Positions 44,092-52,463 of a DNA stretch of 64,000 nt are shown in pieces. How positions within the stretch are numbered: position 1 is the stretch's first letter; every line of letters starts with the position of its first letter. Position numbers and translations under genes: made by a program. Origin of the DNA: Phocaeicola_A sp963652075 (lineage in GTDB: Bacteria > Bacteroidota > Bacteroidia > Bacteroidales > Bacteroidaceae); NCBI GenBank assembly GCA_963652075.1, contig CAVJRQ010000033.1:8161-72160 (forward strand), given 5' to 3'. The notes under the pieces are model-generated. The model did no database searches. It worked only from the letters and a program-made list of their open reading frames with translations, and was not told where the DNA came from.

Positions 44092-45174
44092 TTAGTCCTC
44101 CATCTGCGCTTTCAAGTGGAGCTTCCTCACGAACTTCATGTCGTGCTCCACCATGATACGTACCAGTTCGGGGAACGGGGTCTTGGTGGGGTTCCATCCC
44201 AACAGGGTCTTGGCCTTGGTCGGGTCGCCCAGCAACTGCTCCACCTCACAGGGACGGAAGTATTTCGGGTCTACCTCTACCAAGGAACGTCCCGTAGCCT
44301 TGTCGATGCCTTTCTCGTTCACGCCCTCGCCCTGCCATTCAAGCTCGATGCCCAGATAGCTGAAGGCCAGTGTGCAAAACTCACGCACGGTGTGCATCTC
44401 GCCCGTGGCGATGACGAAGTCCTCGGGTTGGTCGTGCTGCAGGATGAGCCACATACACTCCACATAGTCTTTCGCATAGCCCCAGTCGCGCAGGGAGTTG
44501 AGGTTTCCCAAGTAGAGTTTGTCCTGAAACCCCTGTTTGATGCGGGCTGCCGCCAGCGTAATCTTACGGGTGACGAAAGTCTCGCCACGGCGCTCGCTTT
44601 CGTGGTTGAAGAGGATACCGTTGACCGCAAACATGCCGTAGCTCTCGCGGTAGTTCTTCGTAATCCAGAAGCCGTACTGCTTGGCCACGCCGTAGGGCGA
44701 ACGGGGATAGAAGGGGGTCGTCTCCTTCTGGGGCACTTCCTGCACCTTGCCGAACAGTTCGGAGGTGGATGCCTGATAGATGCGGCAGGTATGCTCCAGC
44801 CCACAGATGCGAACGGCTTCCAACAACCGCAGCGTGCCGACCGCATCGGCTTCCGCCGTGTACTCGGGCACGTCAAAGGAGACCTTCACATGGCTCTGCG
44901 CAGCGAGGTTGTAAATCTCCGTCGGATGGATGTCGCTGATGATGCGGATGAGCGAGCTCGAGTCGGTCATGTCGCCATAGTGGAGATTGACCAGGCGCGC
45001 CTTTTTCATGTCGCGAACCCACTCGTCGAGATAGAGGTGTTCGATACGGGCCGTGTTGAAGGAAGAAGAGCGGCGCAGGATGCCGTGGACTTCATACCCC
45101 TTACTCAATAAAAACTCTGCCAAGAAGGATCCGTCTTGGCCGGTGATTCCAGAAATAAGTGCTACTTTCCTCAT
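44092..45174 (-). CDS. gmd: GDP-mannose 4,6-dehydratase
   Basis: 360 residues. NADP-binding motif G-I-T-G-Q-D-G-S (9-16), R-R-S-S-S-F-N-T, catalytic region A-S-T-S-E-L-F-G and the Y-G-V-A-K Tyr/Lys pair, then H-E-S-E-R-R-G and R-D-W-G-Y-A-K-D-Y. It turns GDP-mannose into GDP-4-keto-6-deoxymannose, the first step to GDP-L-fucose. First gene of a two-gene operon with fcl, behind a perfect consensus promoter and a 5'-terminal hairpin. Confidence 0.97.
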   Translation of the reverse strand: MRKVALISGITGQDGSFLAEFLLSKGYEVHGILRRSSSFNTARIEHLYLDEWVRDMKKARLVNLHYGDMTDSSSLIRIISDIHPTEIYNLAAQSHVKVSFDVPEYTAEADAVGTLRLLEAVRICGLEHTCRIYQASTSELFGKVQEVPQKETTPFYPRSPYGVAKQYGFWITKNYRESYGMFAVNGILFNHESERRGETFVTRKITLAAARIKQGFQDKLYLGNLNSLRDWGYAKDYVECMWLILQHDQPEDFVIATGEMHTVREFCTLAFSYLGIELEWQGEGVNEKGIDKATGRSLVEVDPKYFRPCEVEQLLGDPTKAKTLLGWNPTKTPFPELVRIMVEHDMKFVRKLHLKAQMED

Positions 45175-45209
45175 TAGGTAATATGTTTTTAGAAGTTAAT
45201 CCCTTACGG

Positions 45210-45247
45210 CTGCATACCGATGGGCTTTTACACACCTCGGTATGCAG
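45210..45247 (-). promoter_or_regulatory. Stem-loop at the very 5' end of the gmd-fcl mRNA
   Basis: An 11-bp perfect stem (45210-45220 with 45237-45247) encloses a 16-base loop. The predicted transcription start (about 45245) falls at its first base, so the mRNA would begin with a closed hairpin. There is no T-run after it, so it is not a simple terminator. Confidence 0.6.
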
Positions 45248-45251
45248 TTGG

Positions 45252-45283
45252 CAAAGGTAATAAACTTCGTCAAGCGCACCAAA
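45252..45283 (-). promoter_or_regulatory. Consensus promoter of gmd-fcl
   Basis: The minus strand reads TTTG (45283-45280), 20 bp, TACCTTTG (45259-45252), a full match to the Bacteroidetes primary-sigma consensus. It lies between the GH2 stop (45296) and gmd. Confidence 0.75.
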
Positions 45284-45295
45284 AATAAGGCGTAC

Positions 45296-47356
45296 CTATT
45301 TCAGCGTCCAGGTGCAAGTGTCGGTAAGGGTCTTCTTGCCGCTCTTGCCTACTACCTTGATGACGTTCTCGCCCGGGGTGAGGGTGACGTTCCACACCAT
45401 GCGGTTGACATCGTCCTTGCGCATCTTGCCAATCTTCTTGTCGTTGATGTAGAGCGTAGCCTCTTTCAGGTTGCTGTAGACACGCACCTGGGTGTCGGCT
45501 TTCGTGCGTGAGGTGAAGCGACGGCTGGTGATGTAGAGCATCGGCTCGGGATTCCAGTTGGCTTTGTAGAAGTAGAACACGTCTTTCTTCGTCTTGCGGT
45601 CGTAGGTGACGGAGCCCTTGTCGTTGATGCCCGGCGTGTCTCCCTCGTTGCGGAAGAAGGACTGCATGTCGGAGAACTGCCAGATGATTTTCGCCCACAG
45701 GTAGGGACGTTTGGCGAACGCACGCCAATAGCCTTCATGACAAATGGCCTGGTGCTCCTCGGGGTGATAGCCGCCTTTGGCCACGAAGTCCACGTCCAAC
45801 GGGTCTTCGTGCTGCAAGGGACTGCCGCCCGCTCCATATTCCGACACGCCTACAGGGTAGCCCTTGGCAGTGGCGTGGGCGTTGTCGAAGAACTCACCCG
45901 CCAACTGCTCGGACTTGGTCCAGCTGAAGTATTTGTTCCATGCCACCAAGTCGCTACAGCCCAAGTAGGGGACTTGGTCCACGCAAGTGGCGAAGGTGGT
46001 GAGGCGCGACGGGTCGAGCTGTTTATAGAGGGCATTGATTTCCTTGACGAAAGCGATGGGATTGTCATACTCCTGGAAGCGGTTGTTGTCGCTCAGCAAG
46101 AGTTCGTTGAAGATGCCCCAGAAGCAGATGGATGGGTGGTTGAAGTTTTGGTAAACCAATTCACGCGTCACTTGGCGTGCGTTGTCTTCAAATCCTTTGT
46201 TGTGGAGGTAGCCCGTGTAGGCATAGCCGCCGGGGCCGCACATCGGAATCTCGGTCCACAGGAGGATACCGTTCTTGTCACTCAGGTCGTATATGGGCTT
46301 GCCGTGAGGATAGTGCGCCAAGCGGAGCACCGTAGCACCCACTTCGTTGACGAGTTCCATGTCACGCTCATAGTCCTCCATGGTGAGTGCGCTACCCTTC
46401 CCCTTCACGTCGTCGTGACGGCAATAGCCGTGCAGGTCGAGGGGTTTCCCGTTGAGGAAGAATCCCTTGTCGGGGTCAGCATGGAAGTAGCGGAAACCGG
46501 TACGCTCGGTCACGCGGTCAATCAACGCGCCGTTGTCATAGAGTTCGGCGGTGACGGTATAGAGGTAAGGATTGCGCTTGCCGTCCCACAGTGTGGGGTT
46601 GTTGAGGGTGAAGGGCTGCTTCACCGTTTCGCCCGTCACGGCTGTCTCTTTCTCCGCAACCGGTTGGCCGTCGGCATTGAAGATGACGGTCTTCACGGTC
46701 AGTCCCGCCTTTTGCTCTTTCAGCGAGAGGATGGTTTCCACGGTCAAGTCGGCCTGTGTGTCGGTCACTTTGTCCTGGTGGATGAGGAGACCGGAAGAGG
46801 CGTAGAAAAGAGGCGAGATGCAGTTCTTGTCCGTTATAATCAAGTGGCAAGGGCGATGAAGTCCGCCATAGATGTTGAAGTCGCCGCTGATGGGGAGGAT
46901 GTCGGTACGGTAGGCATTGCTCACCCACACCTCCACGTCATTGGAGCCTTCGTGCACGTAGTCGGTAATCTCTATGCAGAAAGCGGTGTAGCCGCCTAAG
47001 TGCGTGCCCACGGTGCGGTAGTTCACCATCACGTCGGCAGCGGAGTTGGCTCCCTCAAAATAGAGGAAGAGGCGCTTGTCCTTCATGGCGGGAGTGACCT
47101 TCAGGTCACGTTTGTAAATCATCATTTCCCGGTTGTACTGGGTCGTGCCCTTCAGGTACTCGGCGTTCCACGTATGGGGAAGCGTCACCGGTGTCAACCG
47201 GGCGTTGCGACTGTTGTCCGTGATGGGTTTGATGCCCCAACCCTTGTCGAGGAGGACGGAGGTACGCGGATTGTCATTGCCGAAAGCGGCCGCGCCACCG
47301 AGGAGCCATACCATGGCGGCGCACAATGCAGTGAATGTTGTTCTCTTTAGTTTCAT
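45296..47356 (-). CDS. Glycoside hydrolase family 2 (beta-galactosidase-like)
   Basis: 686 residues with a signal peptide (A-A-A-F-G-N near 26). Sugar-binding jelly-roll (30-185), Ig-like domain (185-290), TIM barrel (290-590) with the acid/base Glu418 in W-G-I-F-N-E-L and the nucleophile Glu506 in G-V-S-E-Y-G-A-G, and a C-terminal Ig-like domain. It should release terminal beta-galactose or a related residue in the periplasm. It stands alone, not in a SusC/SusD locus, so the substrate cannot be inferred from neighbours. Confidence 0.92.
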   Translation of the reverse strand: MKLKRTTFTALCAAMVWLLGGAAAFGNDNPRTSVLLDKGWGIKPITDNSRNARLTPVTLPHTWNAEYLKGTTQYNREMMIYKRDLKVTPAMKDKRLFLYFEGANSAADVMVNYRTVGTHLGGYTAFCIEITDYVHEGSNDVEVWVSNAYRTDILPISGDFNIYGGLHRPCHLIITDKNCISPLFYASSGLLIHQDKVTDTQADLTVETILSLKEQKAGLTVKTVIFNADGQPVAEKETAVTGETVKQPFTLNNPTLWDGKRNPYLYTVTAELYDNGALIDRVTERTGFRYFHADPDKGFFLNGKPLDLHGYCRHDDVKGKGSALTMEDYERDMELVNEVGATVLRLAHYPHGKPIYDLSDKNGILLWTEIPMCGPGGYAYTGYLHNKGFEDNARQVTRELVYQNFNHPSICFWGIFNELLLSDNNRFQEYDNPIAFVKEINALYKQLDPSRLTTFATCVDQVPYLGCSDLVAWNKYFSWTKSEQLAGEFFDNAHATAKGYPVGVSEYGAGGSPLQHEDPLDVDFVAKGGYHPEEHQAICHEGYWRAFAKRPYLWAKIIWQFSDMQSFFRNEGDTPGINDKGSVTYDRKTKKDVFYFYKANWNPEPMLYITSRRFTSRTKADTQVRVYSNLKEATLYINDKKIGKMRKDDVNRMVWNVTLTPGENVIKVVGKSGKKTLTDTCTWTLK

Positions 47357-47496
47357 ATCGATATGTGTTTGTTTCCTATGTCGGGGGCATCATCCGCAAG
47401 GGCCTCGCCATGCAGTGTGACACACATATTTATATACGGAGCAGGCGGCGCAAGCACTTACCGCCTACGGACTTTCTTTTGTTATTTTGGCACATT

Positions 47497-47554
47497 GTTT
47501 GTCCCTCACCGAAATAGTTTGGTAATTTTGCCAACCGAAACAGTGTGGACAAAC
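47497..47554 (+). promoter_or_regulatory. Promoter with operator-like repeats for the His-rich GTPase
   Basis: TTTG (47498-47501), 21 bp, TAATTTTG (47523-47530) is a consensus promoter. GTTTGTCC (47497-47504) and GGACAAAC (47547-47554) form an inverted repeat around it. The imperfect palindrome TTGGTAATTTTGCCAA covers the -7 box, and ACCGAAAYAGT occurs twice. This arrangement suggests repression, perhaps by a metal-sensing regulator. Confidence 0.6.
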
Positions 47555-47573
47555 TTATAATATCATCAATAAT

Positions 47574-48878
47574 ATGGAGAAAAAAGAGACACCGGTGCTG
47601 CTGCTTACCGGTTACTTAGGAAGCGGCAAGACGACGTTGGTGAACCACATCCTTTCCAACCAACGGGGCATTAAGTTCGCCGTCATCGTGAACGATATAG
47701 GCGAGGTGAACATCGACGCGGACCTGATTCAGAAGGGCGGTATCGTGGGCAAGAAGGACGACAGTCTGGTGGCGTTGCAGAACGGATGTATCTGCTGCAC
47801 GCTGAAGATGGACCTGATAGAGCAGCTCAACGAGATACAGAAGATGCAACGGTTCGACTACATCGTGATAGAGGCCAGCGGCATCTGCGAGCCGGAGCCC
47901 ATTGCGCGTACCATCTGCTCGATGCGGCGCATGGGTGGAGAATATACGCGGTACGGAGTGCCGCGCCTCGACTGTGTCTGCACGGTGGTGGACAGCCTGC
48001 GCCTACAGAGTGAGTTCGCCTGCGGCGACAGTCTGACGAAACAGCAGATTGACGACGAGGACATCGAGAACCTTATCATCCAACAGATAGAGTTCTGTAA
48101 CCTCATCCTGCTCAACAAGGCTTCGGAGGTGAAACCAGAGGAGCTGGAACGCATCAAGCACATCATACGGGTGCTGCAACCCGGTGCGGAGATTATCACC
48201 TGCGACTACGCCGACGTGGACATCACGAACCTGATAAACACCCACCTCTTCAACTACGACAAAGCCGCCACCTCCGCCGGATGGATTCGTGAACTGGAAC
48301 GCGAAGTGACCGAAGAGGAGGAGAAGGAGGCGCACGAACCGGGACATCACCATCACCATGACGATGATGATGACGAAGATGAACATGGGCATCACCACCA
48401 CGATGAGGAGGAACACGAGCATCACCATCATGACGATGACGACGACGATGAAGAGGAGCACGGGCACGGACATCACCACCACCATCACCACCACGACGAG
48501 GGGGAGGCGGAAGAGTACGGCATCGGCACGTTTGTCTACTATCGCCGTCAAGCCTTTAACCTCCGCAAGTTCGAGGCGTTCGTCAACGACCGCTGGCCTA
48601 AGAACATCATCCGGGCCAAGGGCGTTTGCTACTTCAGCAGCAACACCGACATGTCGTACCTCTTCGAGCAGGCCGGCGTGCAAAAGAAACTGATTGAGGC
48701 CGGGCAGTGGTACGCCACCGCTCCCGAAGAAGACTTGATACAGCTGATGAAGCAAGAGCCTGGACTGCTACGCGACTGGGACGACAAGTACGGCGACCGC
48801 ATGGAGAAGATTGTCTTCATCGGCCAGCACATAGACAAGGAGCGGATAACCCGCGAGCTGGATGCCTGCCTGGAATAG
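47574..48878 (+). CDS. CobW/COG0523 GTPase, probable zinc chaperone
   Basis: 434 residues. P-loop G-Y-L-G-S-G-K-T-T (13-21), the metal-binding motif C-I-C-C (72-75), and the Walker B-like E-A-S-G-I-C-E. Between residues about 257 and 310 lies a low-complexity metal-binding region of alternating His runs (up to eight in a row) and Asp/Glu runs. The CobW C-terminal domain follows. Such GTPases deliver zinc, cobalt or nickel to client proteins; the His-rich loop suggests zinc or nickel storage. A zinc metalloprotease is encoded convergently downstream. The operator-like promoter fits metal control. Confidence 0.9.
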   Translation: MEKKETPVLLLTGYLGSGKTTLVNHILSNQRGIKFAVIVNDIGEVNIDADLIQKGGIVGKKDDSLVALQNGCICCTLKMDLIEQLNEIQKMQRFDYIVIEASGICEPEPIARTICSMRRMGGEYTRYGVPRLDCVCTVVDSLRLQSEFACGDSLTKQQIDDEDIENLIIQQIEFCNLILLNKASEVKPEELERIKHIIRVLQPGAEIITCDYADVDITNLINTHLFNYDKAATSAGWIRELEREVTEEEEKEAHEPGHHHHHDDDDDEDEHGHHHHDEEEHEHHHHDDDDDDEEEHGHGHHHHHHHHDEGEAEEYGIGTFVYYRRQAFNLRKFEAFVNDRWPKNIIRAKGVCYFSSNTDMSYLFEQAGVQKKLIEAGQWYATAPEEDLIQLMKQEPGLLRDWDDKYGDRMEKIVFIGQHIDKERITRELDACLE

Positions 48879-48907
48879 GCGAATGAACCTACCTCGGCCT
48901 CAAACGA

Positions 48908-48956
48908 GACTATACCTCAAGTGCCAATGAGGTATAGTCCCGTTGGCACTTGAGGT
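48908..48956. other. Two mutually exclusive hairpins after the GTPase gene
   Basis: GACTATACCTCA (48908-48919) can pair with TGAGGTATAGTC (48928-48939). The overlapping ACCTCAAGTGCCAA (48914-48927) can pair instead with TTGGCACTTGAGGT (48943-48956). An outer CTACCTC/GAGGTAG pair (48889-48895, 48952-48958) adds to the second fold. It is placed 30 bp after the stop codon; without a T-run it is not a plain terminator. Confidence 0.6.
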
Positions 48957-48992
48957 AGTACCGCATTTTTGGGAGCGATTCGCCCCAATAAA

Positions 48993-49080
48993 CGCAAGCA
49001 GTTGCATCGACCAACGTAAGTACTTTCATCGGGCATCGTAAGTACTTACGTGAGCCGACGTAAGTACTTACGTGTGGAGG
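48993..49080. repeat. 22-bp tandem array, four units
   Basis: Units start at 48993, 49015, 49037 and 49059, exactly 22 bp apart. The last two carry the perfect palindrome CGTAAGTACTTACG, the second a partial one, the first a diverged form. The array ends at the base before the stop codon of the metalloprotease gene. Its sequence is unrelated to the other 22-bp array at 21429-21648. Confidence 0.85.
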
Positions 49081-51549
49081 TCAGTTTTTCTTCTCCTCTT
49101 CGGTGGCCTGCCGGATTTGTTGCAACAGGTCATCGTAGTGGTAGGCTTCCAAGCTGCCCGACTGACTGGCGGCACGCTGTTCCTCGATGTACTTCTTCAC
49201 CTTGTCGAGATGCATCCGCACATACACGGGCACATCAGTCCGGGCTTCGGGGAAAGCACCCGGCTTGGCGACCTCCGTCGGCTTGAGAACCTTGCAGAGG
49301 CTCGTGACGTAAGTGCGCTCATTCTGACGGATGAAGAAGTTGCCTTTCTCATCCTGCGCGTCAAAGGGTTTCCACACGAGGTTGAACACGTCATCCAAGT
49401 ACTCGTCCAACGGATAGGGTTCGGTGGCGTATTGGGCGGATTGATGCATCTCCTTCAGCGTTCCGTTGGCAAGAAGTCCCGTGATAGTTACCGTTTGGCG
49501 ACTGCCTATCTCGGTCATCATGTTGGTGCCCGTCTTGGAAGTCACCTCTTCGGGATAGAGCCAATACTGGGGTGTGAAGATGTTGCGTCCATACCAGTCC
49601 AACGCTTCTTTCTGACGGCTTGCCGGCACGGGCTCTTCGGGTTTCAGGTCCGGAGCCGTGTTGTGGTAGATGCCACCCAGGTTGCGTTGCACATGCGTCA
49701 CGTAGCGGCCATACTGGCCGTACACGGCCTTGTAGATACTCTTCAAGTCATCATACACGCCGTCCGGTTGCGCTGTCCAGTCGAGGATATTCTCCATCAC
49801 GCGCTTCAGGTTCTTGATTCCGTAATCACCGGCTTTCATACTGTTGTCGCCCAAGTCCTCCATCTGGTCGCGCGGGTCTCTGCCCATTCCTTCATCGTCC
49901 ACATACATCATGCGGTGGTCGGACTTCAGTTTCTTGGTCACCTCCGTGCGCAAGGCTTTCTTCTCCGCAAAGGCATCCTTGTACTCGGGGCGGTACTTAT
50001 AGCCCCAATAGATGGCCCACAGGTCGTAGTCGCCGATGCGGGGGAAGAGCCCCTTGGGCGAGATGTGGTCTTCGGGTTGCGCCACGTAGTTGAAGCGCGC
50101 GTAGTCCATAATGGAGATGGTGTGTCCATGAGCCTCCACCCACGATTTGTCGCGCAGTTTCTCCACCGGAGTGGCCGAGCTGGCCATCATGTTGTGTCGC
50201 AGTCCAAGGGTGTGACCCACCTCGTGCGAAGAGACGAAGCGGATGAGCGTACCCATCAGCTCGTCACTGAAGGTCATCGTGCGCGCCCGTTTGTCCAGCA
50301 CTCCGCACTGCACCATATACCATTTCTTCAACAGATTCATCACGTTGTGATACCAGCAGATATGGCTCTCCATAATCTCACCGCTGCGAGGGTCTACCAC
50401 GCAAGGTCCGTAGGCGTTCTCTTGCTCGGAGGGCAGGTAGCGGATCACGCTGAAGCGCGCGTCGTCGATGTCCATCGTTTCATCCTCGGGCCACTCTTTC
50501 GCCGTGATGGCGTTCTTGAAGCCCGCAGCCTCGAAGGCCTTGTTCCAGTCCTCCACGCCGGCTATCAGGTAGGGCACCCACTTCTTCGGCGTGGCAGGGT
50601 CGATGTAGTAGACAATCTGTTTCTTGGGTTCTGTCAGCTTGCCGCTGCGGTAACTCGCTTCGTCCTTCGGCTCCAAGCGGTAGCGGTGCGTGATGGCCAT
50701 CTGGTCTGTCACCTGTTGGTTATCAGAGAAGATGGTGATGGGTGTCTCGAAATAGCCTACCCTCTCGTCCGCATAGCGCGGACGCATCGGCTCTTCGGGC
50801 AGCAGCACGATGCTGGTGTTCAGCTTCAGCGTGACGGCTCCCGTCTTGGAGGCCGGCATCCTGCCGATGTTCACGTTGTAGGTACGCAAGGTCACCACAG
50901 AGATGTTTTGCGGAAACGTCTTGATGGTGTCCACCATGGAACGCTCCGGTGCCAGGCCGTTGAGCGAGAGAGCCGTGCGGTTGCGTGTGGTGAAGCCAAA
51001 GAGTTTGTTGTCCGCCAACGCCAGTTTGGAGATGTTCACCAACTGCGCCTTGGTGTCGGGGTTGCGTCCTATCACCTCGAGTTTGGCGAGTATGGGGTCT
51101 ACGGTCGACCCTTCCACAGCCTTGTAGATATTGTCCTCGGCGGAGGCGTACTGGGTCTGTGCGTATTCCCTCAGCAGCAAGGTCTTGTCATCGAACTGCT
51201 CCCAGTAGACCACGCTGGTGTTCACCTCTTCGCCCGTCAATTTGCCCAGTCCCTGCGGCACGCCCCTGAAACGGGTGACGGCAAGCAACAGCCGTCCCAT
51301 CAGTGAGTCGGGCACCTCCACGTACCAGTCGTTCTTGATGTGGCGTACCAGGAAGAGTCCGTCACGCGCTGACCCGCCGTCCTTGAGTAGTTTCTCATAG
51401 GCGTTCGGAGCCTTCGCCTTCACCGAATCCTTAGCGACCTCACTCTTCACGGAGTCCCTGGCCGCCGTCGCCTTTCCGTCGTCTGTTCCCGCTATCGCGA
51501 GTGAACAGGAGCATGCGAACATCATCGCATACACGAATAATCGTTTCAT
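49081..51549 (-). CDS. Secreted zinc-dependent metalloprotease (DUF5117/DUF5118 type)
   Basis: 822 residues. Signal peptide (about 1-20), then D-S-V-K repeats (30-45). A long N-terminal beta region is followed by the catalytic motif H-E-V-G-H-T-L-G-L-R-H (around residue 440) of the metzincin type, then H-T-I-S-I-M-D-Y-A-R-F-N. The C-terminal 350 residues are helical. It is probably a surface or periplasmic protease of unknown substrate. The 22-bp array touches its stop codon. Promoter shared back-to-back with ruvA. Confidence 0.9.
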   Translation of the reverse strand: MKRLFVYAMMFACSCSLAIAGTDDGKATAARDSVKSEVAKDSVKAKAPNAYEKLLKDGGSARDGLFLVRHIKNDWYVEVPDSLMGRLLLAVTRFRGVPQGLGKLTGEEVNTSVVYWEQFDDKTLLLREYAQTQYASAEDNIYKAVEGSTVDPILAKLEVIGRNPDTKAQLVNISKLALADNKLFGFTTRNRTALSLNGLAPERSMVDTIKTFPQNISVVTLRTYNVNIGRMPASKTGAVTLKLNTSIVLLPEEPMRPRYADERVGYFETPITIFSDNQQVTDQMAITHRYRLEPKDEASYRSGKLTEPKKQIVYYIDPATPKKWVPYLIAGVEDWNKAFEAAGFKNAITAKEWPEDETMDIDDARFSVIRYLPSEQENAYGPCVVDPRSGEIMESHICWYHNVMNLLKKWYMVQCGVLDKRARTMTFSDELMGTLIRFVSSHEVGHTLGLRHNMMASSATPVEKLRDKSWVEAHGHTISIMDYARFNYVAQPEDHISPKGLFPRIGDYDLWAIYWGYKYRPEYKDAFAEKKALRTEVTKKLKSDHRMMYVDDEGMGRDPRDQMEDLGDNSMKAGDYGIKNLKRVMENILDWTAQPDGVYDDLKSIYKAVYGQYGRYVTHVQRNLGGIYHNTAPDLKPEEPVPASRQKEALDWYGRNIFTPQYWLYPEEVTSKTGTNMMTEIGSRQTVTITGLLANGTLKEMHQSAQYATEPYPLDEYLDDVFNLVWKPFDAQDEKGNFFIRQNERTYVTSLCKVLKPTEVAKPGAFPEARTDVPVYVRMHLDKVKKYIEEQRAASQSGSLEAYHYDDLLQQIRQATEEEKKN

Positions 51550-51590
51550 CTGCTAATCTAAATATGTTATTTGTTCATAGTCCGGTTATT

Positions 51591-51649
51591 GCGCACAAAG
51601 ATAACACAAGTATTGCAAACCGCCCGTTTTATTTCGTATCTTTGTGCGC
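51591..51649. promoter_or_regulatory. Symmetric divergent promoters of the metalloprotease gene and ruvA
   Basis: GCGCACAAAGATA (51591-51603) and its exact reverse complement TATCTTTGTGCGC (51637-51649) flank a 33-bp spacer. Each contains a -7 box TATCTTTG (minus: 51603-51596; plus: 51637-51644). The -33 boxes are weak and would overlap, so the two promoters probably compete. Confidence 0.6.
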
Positions 51650-51697
51650 CCCCAAGGGCGACAAACAATCATCATTGACCACTAAAAACGAGACTTC

Positions 51698-52285
51698 ATG
51701 ATAGACTACATCAAAGGCGACATCGCGGAAATCACGCCGGCACAGGCCATCCTTGAGGCCAACGGCATCGGCTACGCGCTCAACATATCGCTCAACACCT
51801 ACACGGCCATTCAGGGGAAGAGCTGCACGAAGCTCTACGTCTACGAGGCCATCCGCGAGGACGCTTACGTGCTCTATGGCTTTGCGGACAAAAAGGAGCG
51901 AGAGCTCTTCCTGTTGCTCATCTCCGTGTCGGGCATCGGCGGCAACACCGCCCGCATGATTCTGTCGGCACTCTCGCCCAATGAATTGTGCGATGTCATC
52001 AGCTCGGGCAACGACAAGTTGCTGAAGACCGTGAAAGGTATCGGCTTGAAGACAGCGCAGCGCATCATCGTGGATCTAAAGGACAAAATCGCCTTGACGG
52101 GCATCACACCCACCGGCAACCTCTTCTCGCCCGAAGCGTCCGAACTGCAGGAAGAGGCCGTTGCAGCCCTCACAATGCTGGGATTCCCCGCTGCCGCTTC
52201 ACTGAAGGTGGTGCAAGCCATCCTGAAGGAAGAGCCAACCGCCGCAGTGGAGAAAGTCATCAAACTGGCACTGAAGCGGCTATAG
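51698..52285 (+). CDS. ruvA: Holliday junction branch migration protein RuvA
   Basis: 195 residues: an OB-fold domain I (M-I-D-Y-I-K-G-D-I), two helix-hairpin-helix motifs in domain II (G-I-G-G-N-T-A and G-I-G-L-K-T-A-Q-R-I) and the small helical domain III. It holds four-way DNA junctions for the RuvB motor. Single gene here, with a terminator after it; ruvB and ruvC are not in the window. Confidence 0.96.
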   Translation: MIDYIKGDIAEITPAQAILEANGIGYALNISLNTYTAIQGKSCTKLYVYEAIREDAYVLYGFADKKERELFLLLISVSGIGGNTARMILSALSPNELCDVISSGNDKLLKTVKGIGLKTAQRIIVDLKDKIALTGITPTGNLFSPEASELQEEAVAALTMLGFPAAASLKVVQAILKEEPTAAVEKVIKLALKRL

Positions 52286-52345
52286 ACAGACATTGGACTT
52301 CGGTAGCCGACCGGCTCGGAACGAGCCTCATCCACCCAAAGAATC

Positions 52346-52384
52346 AGACAGCCATTGCTGACAAACAATCAGCAATGGCTGTCT
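52346..52384. terminator. Bidirectional terminator between ruvA and locus E
   Basis: A perfect 16-bp stem (52346-52361 with 52369-52384) closes a 7-base loop. It serves ruvA and the convergent GH43-like gene. Confidence 0.88.
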
Positions 52385-52463
52385 AATTTAATTTACGCAG
52401 CTATCCAATCTCCGTAGTTGGCTGCTCACGTTGACCTCTTTGGTCGGTCGCTATACGGTTCCT

